A stretch of 64,000 nucleotides of DNA from positions 1 to 64,000 of the forward strand of contig JANFAH010000111.1 of NCBI GenBank assembly GCA_024663395.1. Reading direction: 5' to 3'. The stretch's first letter is position 1; every line of letters starts with the position of its first letter. The stretch is from Pisolithus tinctorius. Lineage: Eukaryota > Basidiomycota > Agaricomycetes > Boletales > Pisolithaceae. Under the pieces are notes generated by a model. It was not told the DNA's origin. It searched no databases and saw only the letters and a list, made by a program, of their open reading frames with translations. The translations under genes were made by a program, and so were the position numbers. This document shows, piece after piece, positions 11,127 through 23,193 of the stretch.

Positions 11127-11852
11127 GAACGGGGATGTTTGAAACAGCGCAGGCAGGGAAACGATCCTTATCTACACTAGCGGGACCCCTTAAAATCCTT
11201 GCAGAAAACTATCCAAATACTGGGTCCCCATGCCGCGTTAGCCTGGCCATACCTGGAAAATGCAACACGCAGAGTGCTGAAAATAGACGAAGGTGGTCAC
11301 GTTGCTTGAGAACAATGTGCATCGTAGCGATAATCTGTCAAAAATATGTCTTTTTCCCGCGCAAGGTCCAGTGGATATCTTGAAGAGGTGTGCGTGCCTT
11401 CCAGGCTATGCATCCGGCATTCAGTAAATAGTGAGGTTGTATTTAGTCGCACAGCACTAAAATGACAGGATTGTTGGGTGCCGTGAAGGTGGTTGGTTGG
11501 ACTAGCCTATTGCGAAGTGCCGTAGCCATCAATCGGTCCGAGGGCAGCAGCCAGTTGGGACTGTGTATCACATTACCTGATAAGTCCGACACGGGGCAGA
11601 ATATGTGTCATGCTTGCTACATACCAATGTCATCATGAGGTCTGTTAGTGGTCTGTTCCAGTCGTGGTGTTCTCCAGTACGAAGGTGCGAATAAAGCATC
11701 CGTCAATTTCGGAGTGCCTGAATACGATGATCGGAAGAATCCGAGCTGAAAACTTCCAATCATAATTTGTCATCCGATGGCGGAAGAAAAGATTGAAACA
11801 CTTGACCAAAGGCCCAGCCTGGGATACGAATACGGGACCTTCATGCATAGTT
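11127..11852. other. Upstream region of the MFS gene, no gene seen
   Basis: No recognisable coding sequence. The segment next to 11127 should contain the promoter of the minus-strand permease. The last five bases, TAGTT (11848-11852), are the left target-site duplication of gypsy-1. Confidence 0.4.
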
Positions 11853-12067
11853 TGTAAGCATATGCTTACCACTAACACACCACTCATGCTGTCGATGCTG
11901 CTGCTAGCACATCACATTATCACATCTCCTATCACACTCTTGTCTGGGCATGTGGATCCCTGCTGTGTTGTGCTGTTTGGATGTTGGGGGTATATATACA
12001 GGTGCTGTCTGTGTTGTGGATGATATCTCTCTTTCTTCCCTTTCTCTCTCTCTGTCCATCATCTTGT
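11853..12067 (+). repeat. gypsy-1 5' LTR, first part
   Basis: This part runs from TGTAAGCATATG to the CTTGT at 12063-12067, which is the left target duplication of the Copia insertion. It contains a TATA-like GGGGGTATATATACAGG near 11986 and a CT-rich stretch. It aligns with 30556-30670 plus 31384-31492 of the 3' LTR. Its other part is 19373-19477. Confidence 0.85.
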
Positions 12068-12245
12068 TGTTGGAGTTTATCCCTTTTACCTTAGTTGTGG
12101 TTCACCGAGCACAGCATTATGTAATCCAAAAGCGGACACTTAGCAGTTTATTTTTCCTTACTGCACCTCAGCTTCAACCAACTTGAAGTCTGAGTATATT
12201 CCTCTCTATAGACTTGACAATCCTGCAGCTCGTCATCCTCCAAAA
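12068..12245 (+). repeat. Copia 5' LTR
   Basis: 178 bp, starting TGTTGGAG and ending CCTCCAAAA. The last bases are AA rather than the usual CA in both LTR copies, so the inverted repeat TGTTGGAG/CTCCAA is followed by two extra A. Confidence 0.93.
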
Positions 12246-12257
12246 GGTTATGAGCCC
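12246..12257 (+). other. Copia primer-binding site, initiator-Met tRNA anticodon arm
   Basis: GGTTATGAGCCC directly follows the LTR. It is complementary to the GGGCUCAUAACC anticodon stem-loop of initiator methionine tRNA, as in elements primed by a half-tRNA (Drosophila copia). This is a sequence match, not a demonstrated primer. Confidence 0.8.
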
Positions 12258-12318
12258 CACTTGCAAGTTCTAATCCTAGGAAAGTTGAACACGTCAAGTC
12301 TGGTACAAAGTGTCTACT

Positions 12319-15300
12319 ATGTCTGGTCCATCAGCATCCACTTCCGGTCCCTCAAAGGTTCTGGTCTCCACCTCAACAGTAACCTCTACTACACCTTCGG
12401 GTAAAGCTACTCAGGCCTCCAGTCGACTCTATGACATACCATCCCTTGAAGACAATGGTTCGAACTTCCAGACGTGGAAGTACCGAATTATGATGATCCT
12501 AGATGTCTGTGGACTCTGGGAGCTCATAGAAGGAAAGTTGAAGGCACCTGATGCAGCAGCTGATCCAGTTGCATGCACAGACTGGCACTACAAGGATAAA
12601 GAAGCAAGGGCTCAAATCACGCTTACTCTAAAGGACGACCCACTTAGTGGTGTTCTACATGCCACAACGGCAGCAGAAGTCTGGAAAAAGCTATGCAAGC
12701 ACTATGAAGGCAAAGGGAAACAAACGATAGCCTACCTTATCGGCAAACTATTTTGTGGTACCCTAGCAGATGATGTCTCGATGGAGACGCAGCTTAATGC
12801 CATGTGGCAGAAGGCAACAATCCTAAAGTCTCTTGGACAGCCCCTCGAAGACTCTCTTGTTGCCATAGCCATGGTCATCTCCCTTCCAACCTCGTACTCA
12901 ACCCTTCGCACTATACTCATGTCGTCCGATGAGAAACTAACTCCGGACTCTGTCATTTCCCAAGTCTTGATAGAAGAGAAGTCTCGCCACACCTCTTCGG
13001 CACAAACTGCCCTTGTAACAAAGACGCCTAACAAAAAGGGAAAGAGGAATGACAAGAAAAAGAAAAAGGCTTGTGGCTATTGCAAGAAGACGAACCATGT
13101 TGAAGATGACTGCTACAAGAAGAAGGCTGATGAGGCAGCCAAGTCCCCGTCACAGGCTGAAAAGGATAAGCCTAAGGAGGACAAACTTGTTGCTAAAGTC
13201 ACATGCATCTCACCTGCTGAAGACAGCGCTCTACGTCTCTTCATGGCCACTGACAATGGCAAGAATCTACACACGCACTGGGTCATTGACTCTGGTGCCT
13301 CTGTGAATATGTGCTGTCAGCGGAAATGGTTCACTTCACTGAAGATGCTCTCACCCCTGCAGCCTGTAATCGTTGGAAATGGAAGCACAATTCCTGCTAC
13401 TGCCATCGGACGGATTGAACTTCGTATGGATCTTCCAAATGGGAAGACCAGTAGAATCCTACTACAGAAGGTCTACTTCGTTCCGGATCTCAGCGCAAAC
13501 CTCCTCTCGGTGGCATACCTTGCCACTAGAAATGTCCAGGTCACCTTCACAGGTGGAACATGCTCAATCACTGATGGTACAGACACTGTAGGAGTGGGTC
13601 ATCGCCAAGGCTCACTCTACATCCTTGCTGCAAGGACTCACTCTCTGAGTCATGGAGCACTTGTCGTACAAGGACCATCTCCACTACTTGACCCTACCCT
13701 TACCTTCCCGGCACTCGCAGCTGCAGCACCAAAGTCTGTAGCCACACTTGACTTGTGGCATCGATGACTTGGGCACGCAAATATAAAATCTGTGCTTAAA
13801 CTGGTTAAAGTGGGAATGGTTGAAGGCATGGAGCTTACCGGCACTGAAGACTTGAACTCTGTATGCCAACCTTGCCTCGAAGGGAAGCAACACCGTAAGG
13901 TGATACCTGTCAAGTCAAACGTTGAAAGCCCAACAGTACTCTACCAGATGTACTCTGATGTATGTGGCCCCATGGAGACTACAGCCCGAACTGGACACCG
14001 CTACTTTGTAACCTTCATAGATGCTCACTCGCACCACCTTGTGGTTAAACTAATAAAATCCAAGGACGAAGTCTTCCCCTCAGTGAAAGACTACCTTGCT
14101 CGAGCTGAAGTTGAGACTGGCAAAAAAGCAAATTATTTTTGGAGCGATGGAGGTGGGGAGTATGGCTCAGATGAGTTCAAGGCCTACCTCAAGTCAAAAG
14201 GGGTCCACCATGAGAAGACGAATGCCTATACCCCACAGGAGAATGGCGTCGCTGAGCAGATGAACCGCACACTTGTTGAAAGTGCGCGGGCGATGCTAAA
14301 AGACGCTGGACTGCCAAATAAATATTGGGGGGATGCTATCCAGTATGTGGCCTACCTAATCAACTGATCACCAACCCGTGCTATCTCCAAGGATGTCACA
14401 CCATATGAAGCCTTTACAGGGATTAAGCCATCACTGGCCCATATCCGAACTTTTGGCTGCACCGCACACGTACATATACCCGAGGAAAAAAGAAAGAAGC
14501 TAGATGCAAAGTCCTTAGAATGCATTCATCTGGGCTTTGTGGAGAACAAGAAAGCGTACCTATGCTTACACCAGCCCACTGGTCGTGTCTTCGAATCCCG
14601 GGATGTAGTGTTTGATGAGGGAAGCACAGCGGTGGGCCTAGATCGCGTCTGGATAGAAGAAGATCCTGCAACCGTGGTTAGTAAACCAGCAGACATAAGA
14701 GGGAATGCCCAAAAGGGCAATACGTCGCACCTGGATACCATCAGGGCTTCGGGCATGGAAGACCGTGCTCACATGGAGTCTGATGATGGGGATCTCGAGT
14801 CTAGTGAGGGAGAGAGTGAAGACGTTGTCCATGAGGTCGAAATCGAGTCAAACGACGCACCTGATCACTCAGGATCAATGGTAGATCATTCCCCACAGCA
14901 CTTGGAGGGTAACATGCCAGGAAGCAGCCAGAGTCCTAAAAAAGCGCTTGAAACGGCCTCAAAACCATCAGTAAAGCGAGCTAGGATGACGCCGAAACCT
15001 ACCATGCATAAAGTGACACCCCCGCAGCCCTATCCAACTCCAATTCTGCCTCGAGAGACCCACAGGTCCACCAGAACACGAAAAGTGCCACCTAGAGATG
15101 ATGATTATTGCTTTTTTGTCAATTCCTATGACAGGACAACCTTACCTAGTCAATGGCTTGAGGCGCTGGAGGGTTCAGGTGCAGAGAGTGAGGGTGGAAG
15201 CCCCATCGACGAAGTCGCTCGAGAGCGAGAGCGTGCGTGTGGCAACAGCGAGGCTGGGGTGGCTGAGACGAATGAGGAAGTGGCTTACAAAGCATCCACA

Positions 15301-16382
15301 ACACATGACAACGAACCTCGCTCGTTCAACGACGCAATGCGACGCACCGATGCAGATCAGTGGTACGCTGCGATGATTGATGAATTACAGACCTTTAAGT
15401 CCATCGGACTGTACGAGGAAGTTGCCCTGCCTCCTGGCCGTAAACTGATTGACTCGAAATGGGTCTACAAGATCAAGTGAGGGCCAACCGGTGAAATTGA
15501 GAGGTACAAGGCTCATTTGGTAGCCAAAGGCTTTACACAGGTACATGGGATCGACTACACCGAGACGTTTGTGCCCGTCACCAAGTTTGCAACCATCCGC
15601 ATACTCCTGGCGCTTGCTGCTAAGTATAATCTCGAAATTCATCAGATGGATGTTAAATCTGCATTCCTAAATGGACTATTAGATGAAGAAATATACCTTT
15701 GCCCCCCTCCGGGCTTTCCTCCTGACAGCAACAAAGTCTGGCAGCTGCTGCAAGCGCTCTATGGCCTTAAACAGGCCCCCAAGTCATGGTACTCTCGTCT
15801 TCGGACTGTTTTTGAATCCCTGGGCTTCACTCGAAGCCAGGCCGACCATAGCCTCTTCTTCAAAGTCGAGAACAGCATACTAATTGTTGTTGCTGTCTAC
15901 GTAGATGACAAGCTAATACTCTCAAAGTGCCACATGACTATTGAGCGTGTCAAGGCTCAGCTCTCACAGGAGTACGAGATGAAAGATCTGGGGGAGGCAT
16001 GTTGGATTTTGGGAATGGAGATACTTCGTGACCGTGATAAAGGTATCATACAGCTCTCACAGAAGAGATATGTCGAGAGTATTCTCGAGCACTTTGGAAT
16101 GAGTGAGGGGCGAGCTGTTGCGACCCCCATCAAGCCTAACCTAAAGCTCAAAAAACTAGAAATTCCAGAGGCCAACACCAAGTCATACCAGGGTGCTCTC
16201 GGAGCCCTTATGTATGCAATGCTAGCAACGAGGCCTGACCTTGCCTTTACTGTAGGCATGTTGAGCCGTCATGCTGCATGCCCTGGGCATGAACACACTA
16301 CTGCGCTAAAGCGCATTTTTCGCTATCTGCGACGCACCCCTGATGTCCATCTTACCTATAAGCGAGACTCAAATGCATGCGC
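12319..16382 (+). pseudogene. Copia gag-pol polyprotein, three TGA stops
   Basis: Reading starts at ATG 12319. Gag (about residues 1-280) has the Copia UBN2-like signature (NFQTWKYRIMMILD) and a zinc knuckle CGYCKKTNHVEDDC. Protease has HWVIDSGAS. Integrase shows the HHCC pattern (LWHR, LGHAN, CQPCLEGKQ) and DDE residues in YSDVCGP, WSDGGGEYGS and PQENGVAEQMNRT. Reverse transcriptase shows HQMDVKSAFLNG and YVDDKLIL. In-frame TGA codons at 13765, 14365 and 15478 each replace an expected arginine (LWHR-R-LGHAN, LIN-R-SPTRA, KIK-R-GPTGEIERYK). No other stop or frameshift was found before element A interrupts the frame at 16382. Confidence 0.9.
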
Positions 16383-18690
16383 TGTGAGTCAAAGTGTGGA
16401 AAGCTGGTATAAACCAAACAAATCCAACACAAAAGACAAATATGTGCGAGTGGTGGTTTACCTCCGTGGAACCTGGAGGGCAGAGAAACCTAAAGTGGGG
16501 AAGACTTCAAGTGGAGGTGCTCCTGGCGCAAGTCGTCAACGAGTTACGCAGGAGAAGACGAATGGACGATGATTGGGAAGGGGATGCTGAACAGAGTGAA
16601 GGTGTTCAGCCGAAAGTACCTGGGGGTAATGGACCTTTGATAGAATATGCTCCTGGTGCAAGTCGATGACGAGTTACGCAGGAGTGAATGGATGACTAAG
16701 CAGGTGTGCTGACAGAGCACAGATGATACTTCAGATGAATGAATGAAGGTAGATAGACCCTTGATGGAGCCTCAACTACCAATGATATGAATGAAGACAG
16801 ATAGACTCTTCCAAATGAGCCTCAACTGTCGACGACAAGATATGCTGAGCTGAGCTGACTTCTGATTGACTTCTTGATTGATTGTGGGTAGCTAAGTACA
16901 TGGGGGTTTATATACTGAGGGGGGAGCACAGCTTGTGACAAACAAGGCACAAACACTTGGTAAGTAATGAGTAAGCACTGGGTAATCATGATGAGTAAGC
17001 GAGAAATGAAAAGTAAGCAAGCAAAGAAGATTGGTAAGTATTGGCAATGAACGAGTCAAGGATAGTCAAAATATCACAAAATGAGTCAAACAGAATCAGA
17101 AACTGAGTAAGCGCACTGATATCACATTAGGGGGTGGCGATGCAAGTTAGATCTTGGCAGAGACATCTCTAGATCCAAAGATGGCATGACAGATGGACGG
17201 TGTTTCCAGATAGGGAAGTATTAATTCCAGAATTGAAGGGCATGAGTCAGGCATCAAAGGGGGCTAGGGCATTGGGGGTCTGTGGGGCAATGAGAGCATA
17301 TGCGATCGCGTCTCCCACCCTTCCATCCTCTCAGCAAAGTTAACAAAAACTTCATGGACAGGGTTCTGATGGAGGAGGAGGAGAAGGGGGAACATCTTCT
17401 GCTGGATCTTGCAGTAAGAAGGCAAGATGCATGTCATACTCGTCATGAATGCGATCAGGGAGGCTGGAGGACAGTAGATTATACTGCAGCTGTCGCAATG
17501 TGGGAAGAATGATGTTACGCTCGACCGAAGTCAAGACGTAGGGAGAGCTCAAATGCAGACTAAGGTTTCTACTGAGCAACGGCTGCAGTAACCTCCGTAA
17601 ACGACAGAGGATTTTGGGGCAACGCCGGTAAGAGTGGTCCTGGTAAGGGACACTGAAGGCGAAGTTCTGAGGAACGCTGCGTATGATTGAGCAGCTCAAG
17701 TCTGGGTTTCCAAGACTTGAGCCGGCAGTCTAAATACTACACAGAAACGGACCATGAGGCGTCCGCACGTAACGAGGTAACTACGCCATTGGTTGAACAA
17801 TGACGACACATGTCCTAAGCATGTAACGAGCCAGTAACGCTAGTGGTGGAAATAGGGAGCCGTTGGATCAGAGAGAAGACGGCTCTAAAAGGAAACTAAG
17901 TCCAACGGAACCAAGAACGAGGCACACGTGCATAAAGGGAAAAGTTAGGGGTGAAACGTAACAAATGACGGACGAGACTGGAATAAAGACGGTGCAAGGA
18001 GCAGGGAGGAACGATCCATATGCTTCATCAACTGGGGAGACTGAAATGACCACATAAGACCTTTCTAACTGAGTGACAGGCCTGAGGCGACCAAAGAACG
18101 TCCTTCTGGAAGTCATACTGACAAGGAGAACATGCTGACCAAGCTGCATGGGATGAGACGGGGCTGACAATGACAGAATGAACCAGGGGGCTTCAGGACG
18201 GAAGCTGGTGGGAATGCCTGGCAGATATACGTAGCCACTGTCTCTGGCAAATGAGACAAGCGAGATGATTGACGAAGAGGTGGCCATGATTGATGGACTT
18301 AGCAAAATGAGCATCTGATGGATGGAGTGCTGTAGAAACGCGTAGGGTGCAAGGATCCTCTCCAAATTTGGAAGGAAGAATCGTGGGGCTGAGCACTTTA
18401 AGCGAGCATGCGAACCGAGTTGATATCTTTGGAAACGGTGGAGATACGACGAAAACCGGAATGCTGTACACGGGCGCTAAAAACTTTTAATGCGCGCTTA
18501 ACTCGCTTCCTCTTTTCTCTTTAGCACTGACGACTCATTCTTGTGCGAAGGATGACTGTTCACGTCCAACAGTCTTTCTACACATGAGGCCTTTAGTCTT
18601 CATCTGCATGCTTGGGCATTGTGCGCAACTCGTCAACGAGTTAGGCAGAGTCAGCTGTAACCATGTCCACAACACCTTTGGTGTGTGACA
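16383..18690. mobile_element. LTR-like element A (1.85 kb without its own insertion)
   Basis: It begins TGTGAGTCAAAG and ends GTGTGTGACA, with a 4-bp duplication GCGC on both sides (16379-16382, 18691-18694). Removing it rejoins the Copia RNase H frame. Copies B and C occur in gypsy-1. On the minus strand it carries a conserved ORF (interrupted here by a solo LTR) and a TATA-like TATATAAACC near 16915. TG...CA ends and a fixed short duplication suggest an LTR, perhaps a solo LTR of about 1.85 kb. No reverse transcriptase belongs to it in this window. Confidence 0.8.
17513..17963. mobile_element. Solo LTR of the gypsy-2 family inside element A
   Basis: 451 bp, TGTTACGCTCGACC to GAAACGTAACA, closely matching the LTRs of the element at 47503-54348. 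The duplication AATGA is on both sides (17508-17512, 17964-17968). The uninterrupted site is visible in element B at about 24314-24322. It keeps CG at several positions where the paired LTRs of gypsy-2 have TG or CA. Confidence 0.95.
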
Positions 18691-19163
18691 GCGCGATCAG
18701 GTATGTAGATGCAGATTGGGCAGCGGATATCAATGACCGCCACTCTGTTACTGGCTATACTTTCATCCTTTCTGGTGGAGCTGTTAGCTGGTCATCAAAA
18801 AAGCAATCGTCTGTTGCTCTCTTGAGTACAGAAGCCAAGTACATGGCTGCGTGCACTGCCACAAAGGAAGCTATCTGGATTCATACCCTAGTCCTCGAAC
18901 TCGAGACTGTGTCATCACACGAACCCACTCCCCTCCTCATCGACAATCAATCTGCTATCTCACTGGCTCGAAATGCGATGTTCCACGACTGCACAAAACA
19001 TATTGCGATCCGTCATCACTTCATACGAGAGAAGGTGGATTCTGGAGAAGTAGTCGTCAACTATGTGTCTACCAATGACCAGGTGGCCGACGTGCTGACT
19101 AAGGGTGTGTCTAGGGAGAAGCATGTTCGTTTCTCTGAAGCTATGGGTATTATTTTCTTTTAA
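18691..19163 (+). pseudogene. Copia RNase H, C-terminal part
   Basis: This is the continuation of the Copia polyprotein after element A: YVDADWAADINDRHSVTGY, SWSSKKQSSVALLSTEAKY, PLLIDNQSAISLARN, KHIAIRHHFIREKV and DVLTKGVSREKH, with the family catalytic residues D, E and D visible. It ends with TAA at 19161, about 30 bp before the polypurine tract and 3' LTR. Confidence 0.9.
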
Positions 19164-19194
19164 TTCCTTCTTGACTATACTCGTTGAAGGGGCG

Positions 19195-19372
19195 TGTTGG
19201 AGTTTATCCCTTTTACCTTAGTTGTGGTTCACCGAGCACAGCATTATGTAATCCAAAAGCGGACACTTAGCAGTTTATTTTTCCTTACTGCACCTCAGCT
19301 TCAACCAACTTGAAGTCTGAGTATATTCCTCTCTATAGACTTGACAATCCTGCAGCTCGTCATCCTCCAAAA
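19195..19372 (+). repeat. Copia 3' LTR
   Basis: 178 bp, identical by eye to 12068-12245, preceded by GAAGGGGCG and followed by the target duplication CTTGT. Confidence 0.93.
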
Positions 19373-19477
19373 CTTGTATCAGCATATATACTTGATTGCT
19401 CAAATCCACATGCCTGTCCATGTTCTGTCATTGTTGTGGCTTGTTTGAGTGTGCTCACCCCTCCATGGTGAGTTCCA
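19373..19477 (+). repeat. gypsy-1 5' LTR, second part
   Basis: This resumes the gypsy-1 LTR after the Copia insertion (CTTGTATCAGCATATATAC) and ends at GGTGAGTTCCA. It matches 31487-31588 except for CG/TG/CA exchanges and one A/G difference. Confidence 0.85.
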
Positions 19478-19833
19478 CTTTTTTTGAACATGCCATAGCA
19501 TGTGTTGACACCTAGTAGAGGTGTCAAGCTGCCATCTTGTCACATCCCCTCCATCCCCATACCCTTGACTACAAGTAGTCAAGGGAATAACCCTCTGCCA
19601 GCAACACCATCATCATCACTGCTGTCTTTGTCTTCATTGTCGCTGTCCCCACCATCTACTACCTTGCCTGCCCTGCCATCTATGCCACCACTCATTGCCT
19701 TGCCTGACAATACCCTGTCTCAGCTTGTCTTGCCATCACACATCTCCTTGCTCCTGCTGTCTCCCACTTCTACAAGTAGCTCCTCATTGTCGTCATCATC
19801 TGACAGTTTCACTGCAGTCCTTCCTACCATAAC

Positions 19834-20964
19834 AATGTCTTTGACACAGTCTCAGATGGTGCAATGTGAGAATACCACTCCTGGCAAGACCCTGCCCTTC
19901 TTGACAGCAGGTGATATCACCCCAGAAGGGCTGCAAAGCTGGGAACTAGGCTGTGAAAATTACTTCTGGTTGAAGAGCATAGCTGAGGATGTCCAGGTCA
20001 CCAAGGTCATTGGTCATCTTCTGGATCCTTGTGTACAAGATTGGATCAGTAACAATGGTAGCCACCTGACTGCCCTCACCTTCTCAGAATTTATGGATGA
20101 AGTTCATACATATTGGCTTCCCAGTGACTGGGCTGAGGCCATCCAACAAAAGATGCTGTCATCAATGCAGGGGAATAAGGCCTTTCACTTGTGGGCCATT
20201 GAAGTGGAGAGTCTGAACATCCTGTTGTGAGGAAGCAAGTTTCACCTCACTGAGGACCATCTCCACTTCCATTTAGAGTCTCACATGCATCCTGATCTTA
20301 CTGCAGAATATCATTTGATGAGCTCTTGTCATGAGAAGTGGTTCCAAGCTTGGCTTGACTTGGTCTGTCTCCTTGATGAGAAACATGTTCATAACACTGC
20401 AAAACTTGATGCCACCCTCAGAAAGAAACCTTTCCAACCAAGCCATTCAGCCAATACTACAGCATCAGGTTCAAAGGCACCTGATGGTCATACCTGTATG
20501 CATCCACCTGCCCTTACCATCAAAGAGTGTCAACTACTTTGCAATAATTCCAGCTGTTTCAAGTGTCATCATCTCTTCCAGAATCACATCATGTGTGACT
20601 GTCCAAATGATTTCCCAGATGCTAAGAACTATAAGGTGTTGACTGCTGCTGATGTCAAAGCTGCCTGCAAGAAATGTGCAAAGCCTTTCACAGCAGTCAT
20701 AGAGGATGAGCTGGCTTTGAAGTGTTCCCACATCATGGAGGAGGAAGATACAGAGACCATTGCTGTTGTCATGCCCTCTGCTGTCCTTGGGGATGGGACA
20801 GACTTGGGTGAAGAGTACATCACTCCTCTCTCTGTACCCCATCTTCATTGGTCCTGCCTTCTTGAAGGGCCCAATTTGACCTTCCCCCTTCCTGTAAAGG
20901 CACTTATTGACAGTGGCTCCCATCTAGTACTGATTGATGAGTCCCTCATCGAGAAACTTGGCCT
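19834..20964 (+). pseudogene. gypsy-1 gag and protease start
   Basis: The frame is open from 19502 with a low-complexity Ser/Pro/Leu lead; the likely start is ATG 19834 (MSLTQSQMVQCENTTPGKTL). A Gag core follows (YFWLKSIAEDVQVTKVIGHL), then a zinc knuckle of form CX2CX6HX4C at about 20556-20603. The protease motif is ALIDSGSHLVLIDESLIEKL near 20900. A TGA at 20228 replaces an expected arginine (NILL-R-GSKFHL). A second TGA at 20966 sits at the insertion site of the solo LTR that follows. Confidence 0.8.
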
Positions 20965-20969
20965 CTGAT

Positions 20970-21498
20970 TGTCATAGCCATGTCTTGACCCTGGCCAGAC
21001 TCGGCCTCACACTCACTTAGTCCGGCCTCAGCCTCGTCTGTCCCCTTGTCCCCAGATAGCTTAGCGCAGTGAACACTGCTTTGCAGTGTCTGTCATTTTG
21101 GTTAAGTCCTGTCCCCGGTCTTGTCCCTGGTCCACTCTGTCCTGGTCTCCATTACCTTAGTCATACATTAGTAATCCTTGCCTTACCAATCGTCTTAGCA
21201 ATCCTTGCGAGACCGGCATTACCGGTCTCCGTACTATAGTTACTTCTGGTATATAAACTCATAGATACTCGGCCTGTACTCCTTAGTCTGAAATCAACTA
21301 AGTTACCCCTGATAACCCCATCTCGGCCTCGGACTCGGACTGAGACCCATGCAAGGGAATAGTGCTGTATCCTCAGTTGCTAAGTCCAACCAGTCCAATT
21401 CTTCTGTACTCTCATCTCTCCTCTTGATCCCAACCCTTCAGCCTCGTGCCCTCTTCGGTCTCCAGTCCAGACTCAACCTGGACATTCCGTACTTGACA
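20970..21498. mobile_element. Solo LTR in gypsy-1 protease region
   Basis: 529 bp from TGTCATAGCC to GTACTTGACA, with the duplication CTGAT on both sides (20965-20969, 21499-21503). It contains a TATA-like GGTATATAAACTC near 21249. Removing it restores the gypsy-1 frame. No internal domain or partner copy was seen in this window. Confidence 0.85.
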
Positions 21499-21503
21499 CT
21501 GAT

Positions 21504-23193
21504 GTCATCAGCTACACAAGTCTCTTAATGTCTCTGTTGCACTCTCCTCTGGTGACTGGGAGGTTATGTCATTGGAAAATTATGTTACCCTGTCTTGTCT
21601 TTCTTCTGATTCGCATTTTCATTCATGCTCCATTCATGCCATTATAGCACCTGGGCTGTGCACCTCACTTTTGTTGGGCCTTCCATTTCTCTTGCATAAT
21701 AAGTTCATTATCGATCACACTCTCCATACTTGTGTTAGTAAAGATACTGGCTATGATTTAATGAATCCCCTGTGTTCTCCCCCAGCAGTGACTCCTTCTG
21801 TTCAAGACATTAAAAAGATCAAGGGTGAGGTTCTTATGGAGTTACAAGGCATCCTGCCAAAGTATCATGAAATTGTGGAAGTAGTGTCCACTCTGGTCTG
21901 TGGGGTAGATATAATTGGTGCAGTACAGCACCACATTGAGGTCCTTGCTGTTGCTGAGGAGCTGTCAAAATGCAATGTGCAACTCAAGGTTGAGTTCACT
22001 GATCACTTCCCTACAGACATACCTCCTACTGATGCACTACCTGATGATGTCCTTTTCCACATACAGCCCAAGGATGCTAACAAGGTGATTCAGCTTTGGT
22101 CGTACAATTGCCCAAAAAAGTACTGTGAAGCTTGGAAGATGTTACTGCAACAACACCTTGATGCAGGGTGCTTGCGACCTTCCAATAGCACACATTCCTT
22201 GCCAGCCTTCATCATTCCAAAGGCAGACCCTACAGCCTTACCATGTTGGGTGAATGATTTTCACCAACTCAACCTGAACACCATTCCCAACAACCACCCA
22301 TTACCTTGCATCAATGAGATTCTTCATGGTTGTGTGAAGGGCAGATATTTTGCTAAACTAGACATGACCAATGCATTCTTCCAGACCAAGGTCCTCCCAG
22401 ATGACACCAAATGGCTAGCTGTACACACACCCTGGGGCTTTTATGAGTGGACAGTGATGCCCATGGGGGTGCATAATGCCCCTGCCATTCATCAGTGTCA
22501 CATGTCCACCACTCTTCATCATCTGATTGGTTGTATTTGCCATGTCTATCTTGACAACATTATTATCTGGTCACAGATGCTCAAAGAACATGAGCACAAC
22601 ATTCATGTGGTCCTCCAGGCCCTTTGAGATGCCAAGTTGTTCTGTTCCCTCAAAAAGACACAGCTGTTCTGCACTGACATGCTCTTCCTTGGTCATTGTG
22701 TCTCTGCTCAAGGGATTGAGCTGGATCCTTCCAAGATTGCAAAGATTCTTGACTGGCTGGTTCCCCAGTCAGTAACTGACATGCATGCCTTCCTTGGCTT
22801 GGTCTGTTACATTGCTGATCACCTCCCCAACCTTGCAGACCACATGCAGGTTCTGAATGCATTGACAACAAAGGCCACTGAGCTCAAGTTCCCTGCCTGG
22901 GCTGAAGACCATCAGCAGGCCTTCCAGGCCATCAAGGACCTTGTGGTTAGTCCTCACTGCCTGACAACTATTGACCACAATAATCCAGGCAATAATCATA
23001 TCTTCCTTATGTGTGATGCCTCTGACTTCTGTACTGGAGCAATCCTTTCCTGGGGTTCTACCTGGGAGTCTGCACAGCTGGTTGCCTTTGATTCTACACC
23101 ATTGCATGGCACTGAACTTAATTACCCAGTACACGAGAAGGAACTTCTTGCCATCATTTGTGCCTTGAAGAAGTGGAGGATCAAGTTACTCAG
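21504..23193 (+). pseudogene. gypsy-1 protease end, reverse transcriptase and RNase H
   Basis: The region covers LHKSLNVSVALSSG, LLLGLPFLLHNKFIIDH, the RT palm (FAKLDMTNAFFQTKV, WTVMPMGVHNAPA) and the RT primer-grip region. RNase H follows at about 22980 (IFLMCDASDFCTGAIL, LNYPVHEKELLAII). TGA at 22626 replaces arginine (LQAL-R-DAKLFCSL). The RT active site reads YLDN where the family has YLDD, a G-to-A change that kills catalysis. The frame is cut by element B at 23193. Confidence 0.85.

Larger units (their letters stand above)
12068..19372 (+). mobile_element. Copia (Ty1-type) LTR retrotransposon inside the gypsy-1 5' LTR
   Basis: Two 178-bp LTRs (12068-12245 and 19195-19372) read identical by eye. 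The target duplication is CTTGT (12063-12067, 19373-19377), and the empty site is preserved in the gypsy-1 3' LTR around 31488. Order is gag, protease, integrase, reverse transcriptase, RNase H, as in Copia. A purine-rich tract (GAAGGGGCG) precedes the 3' LTR. Element A interrupts the RNase H region. Identical LTRs point to a young insertion, yet three CGA-to-TGA stops break the polyprotein. Confidence 0.93.
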
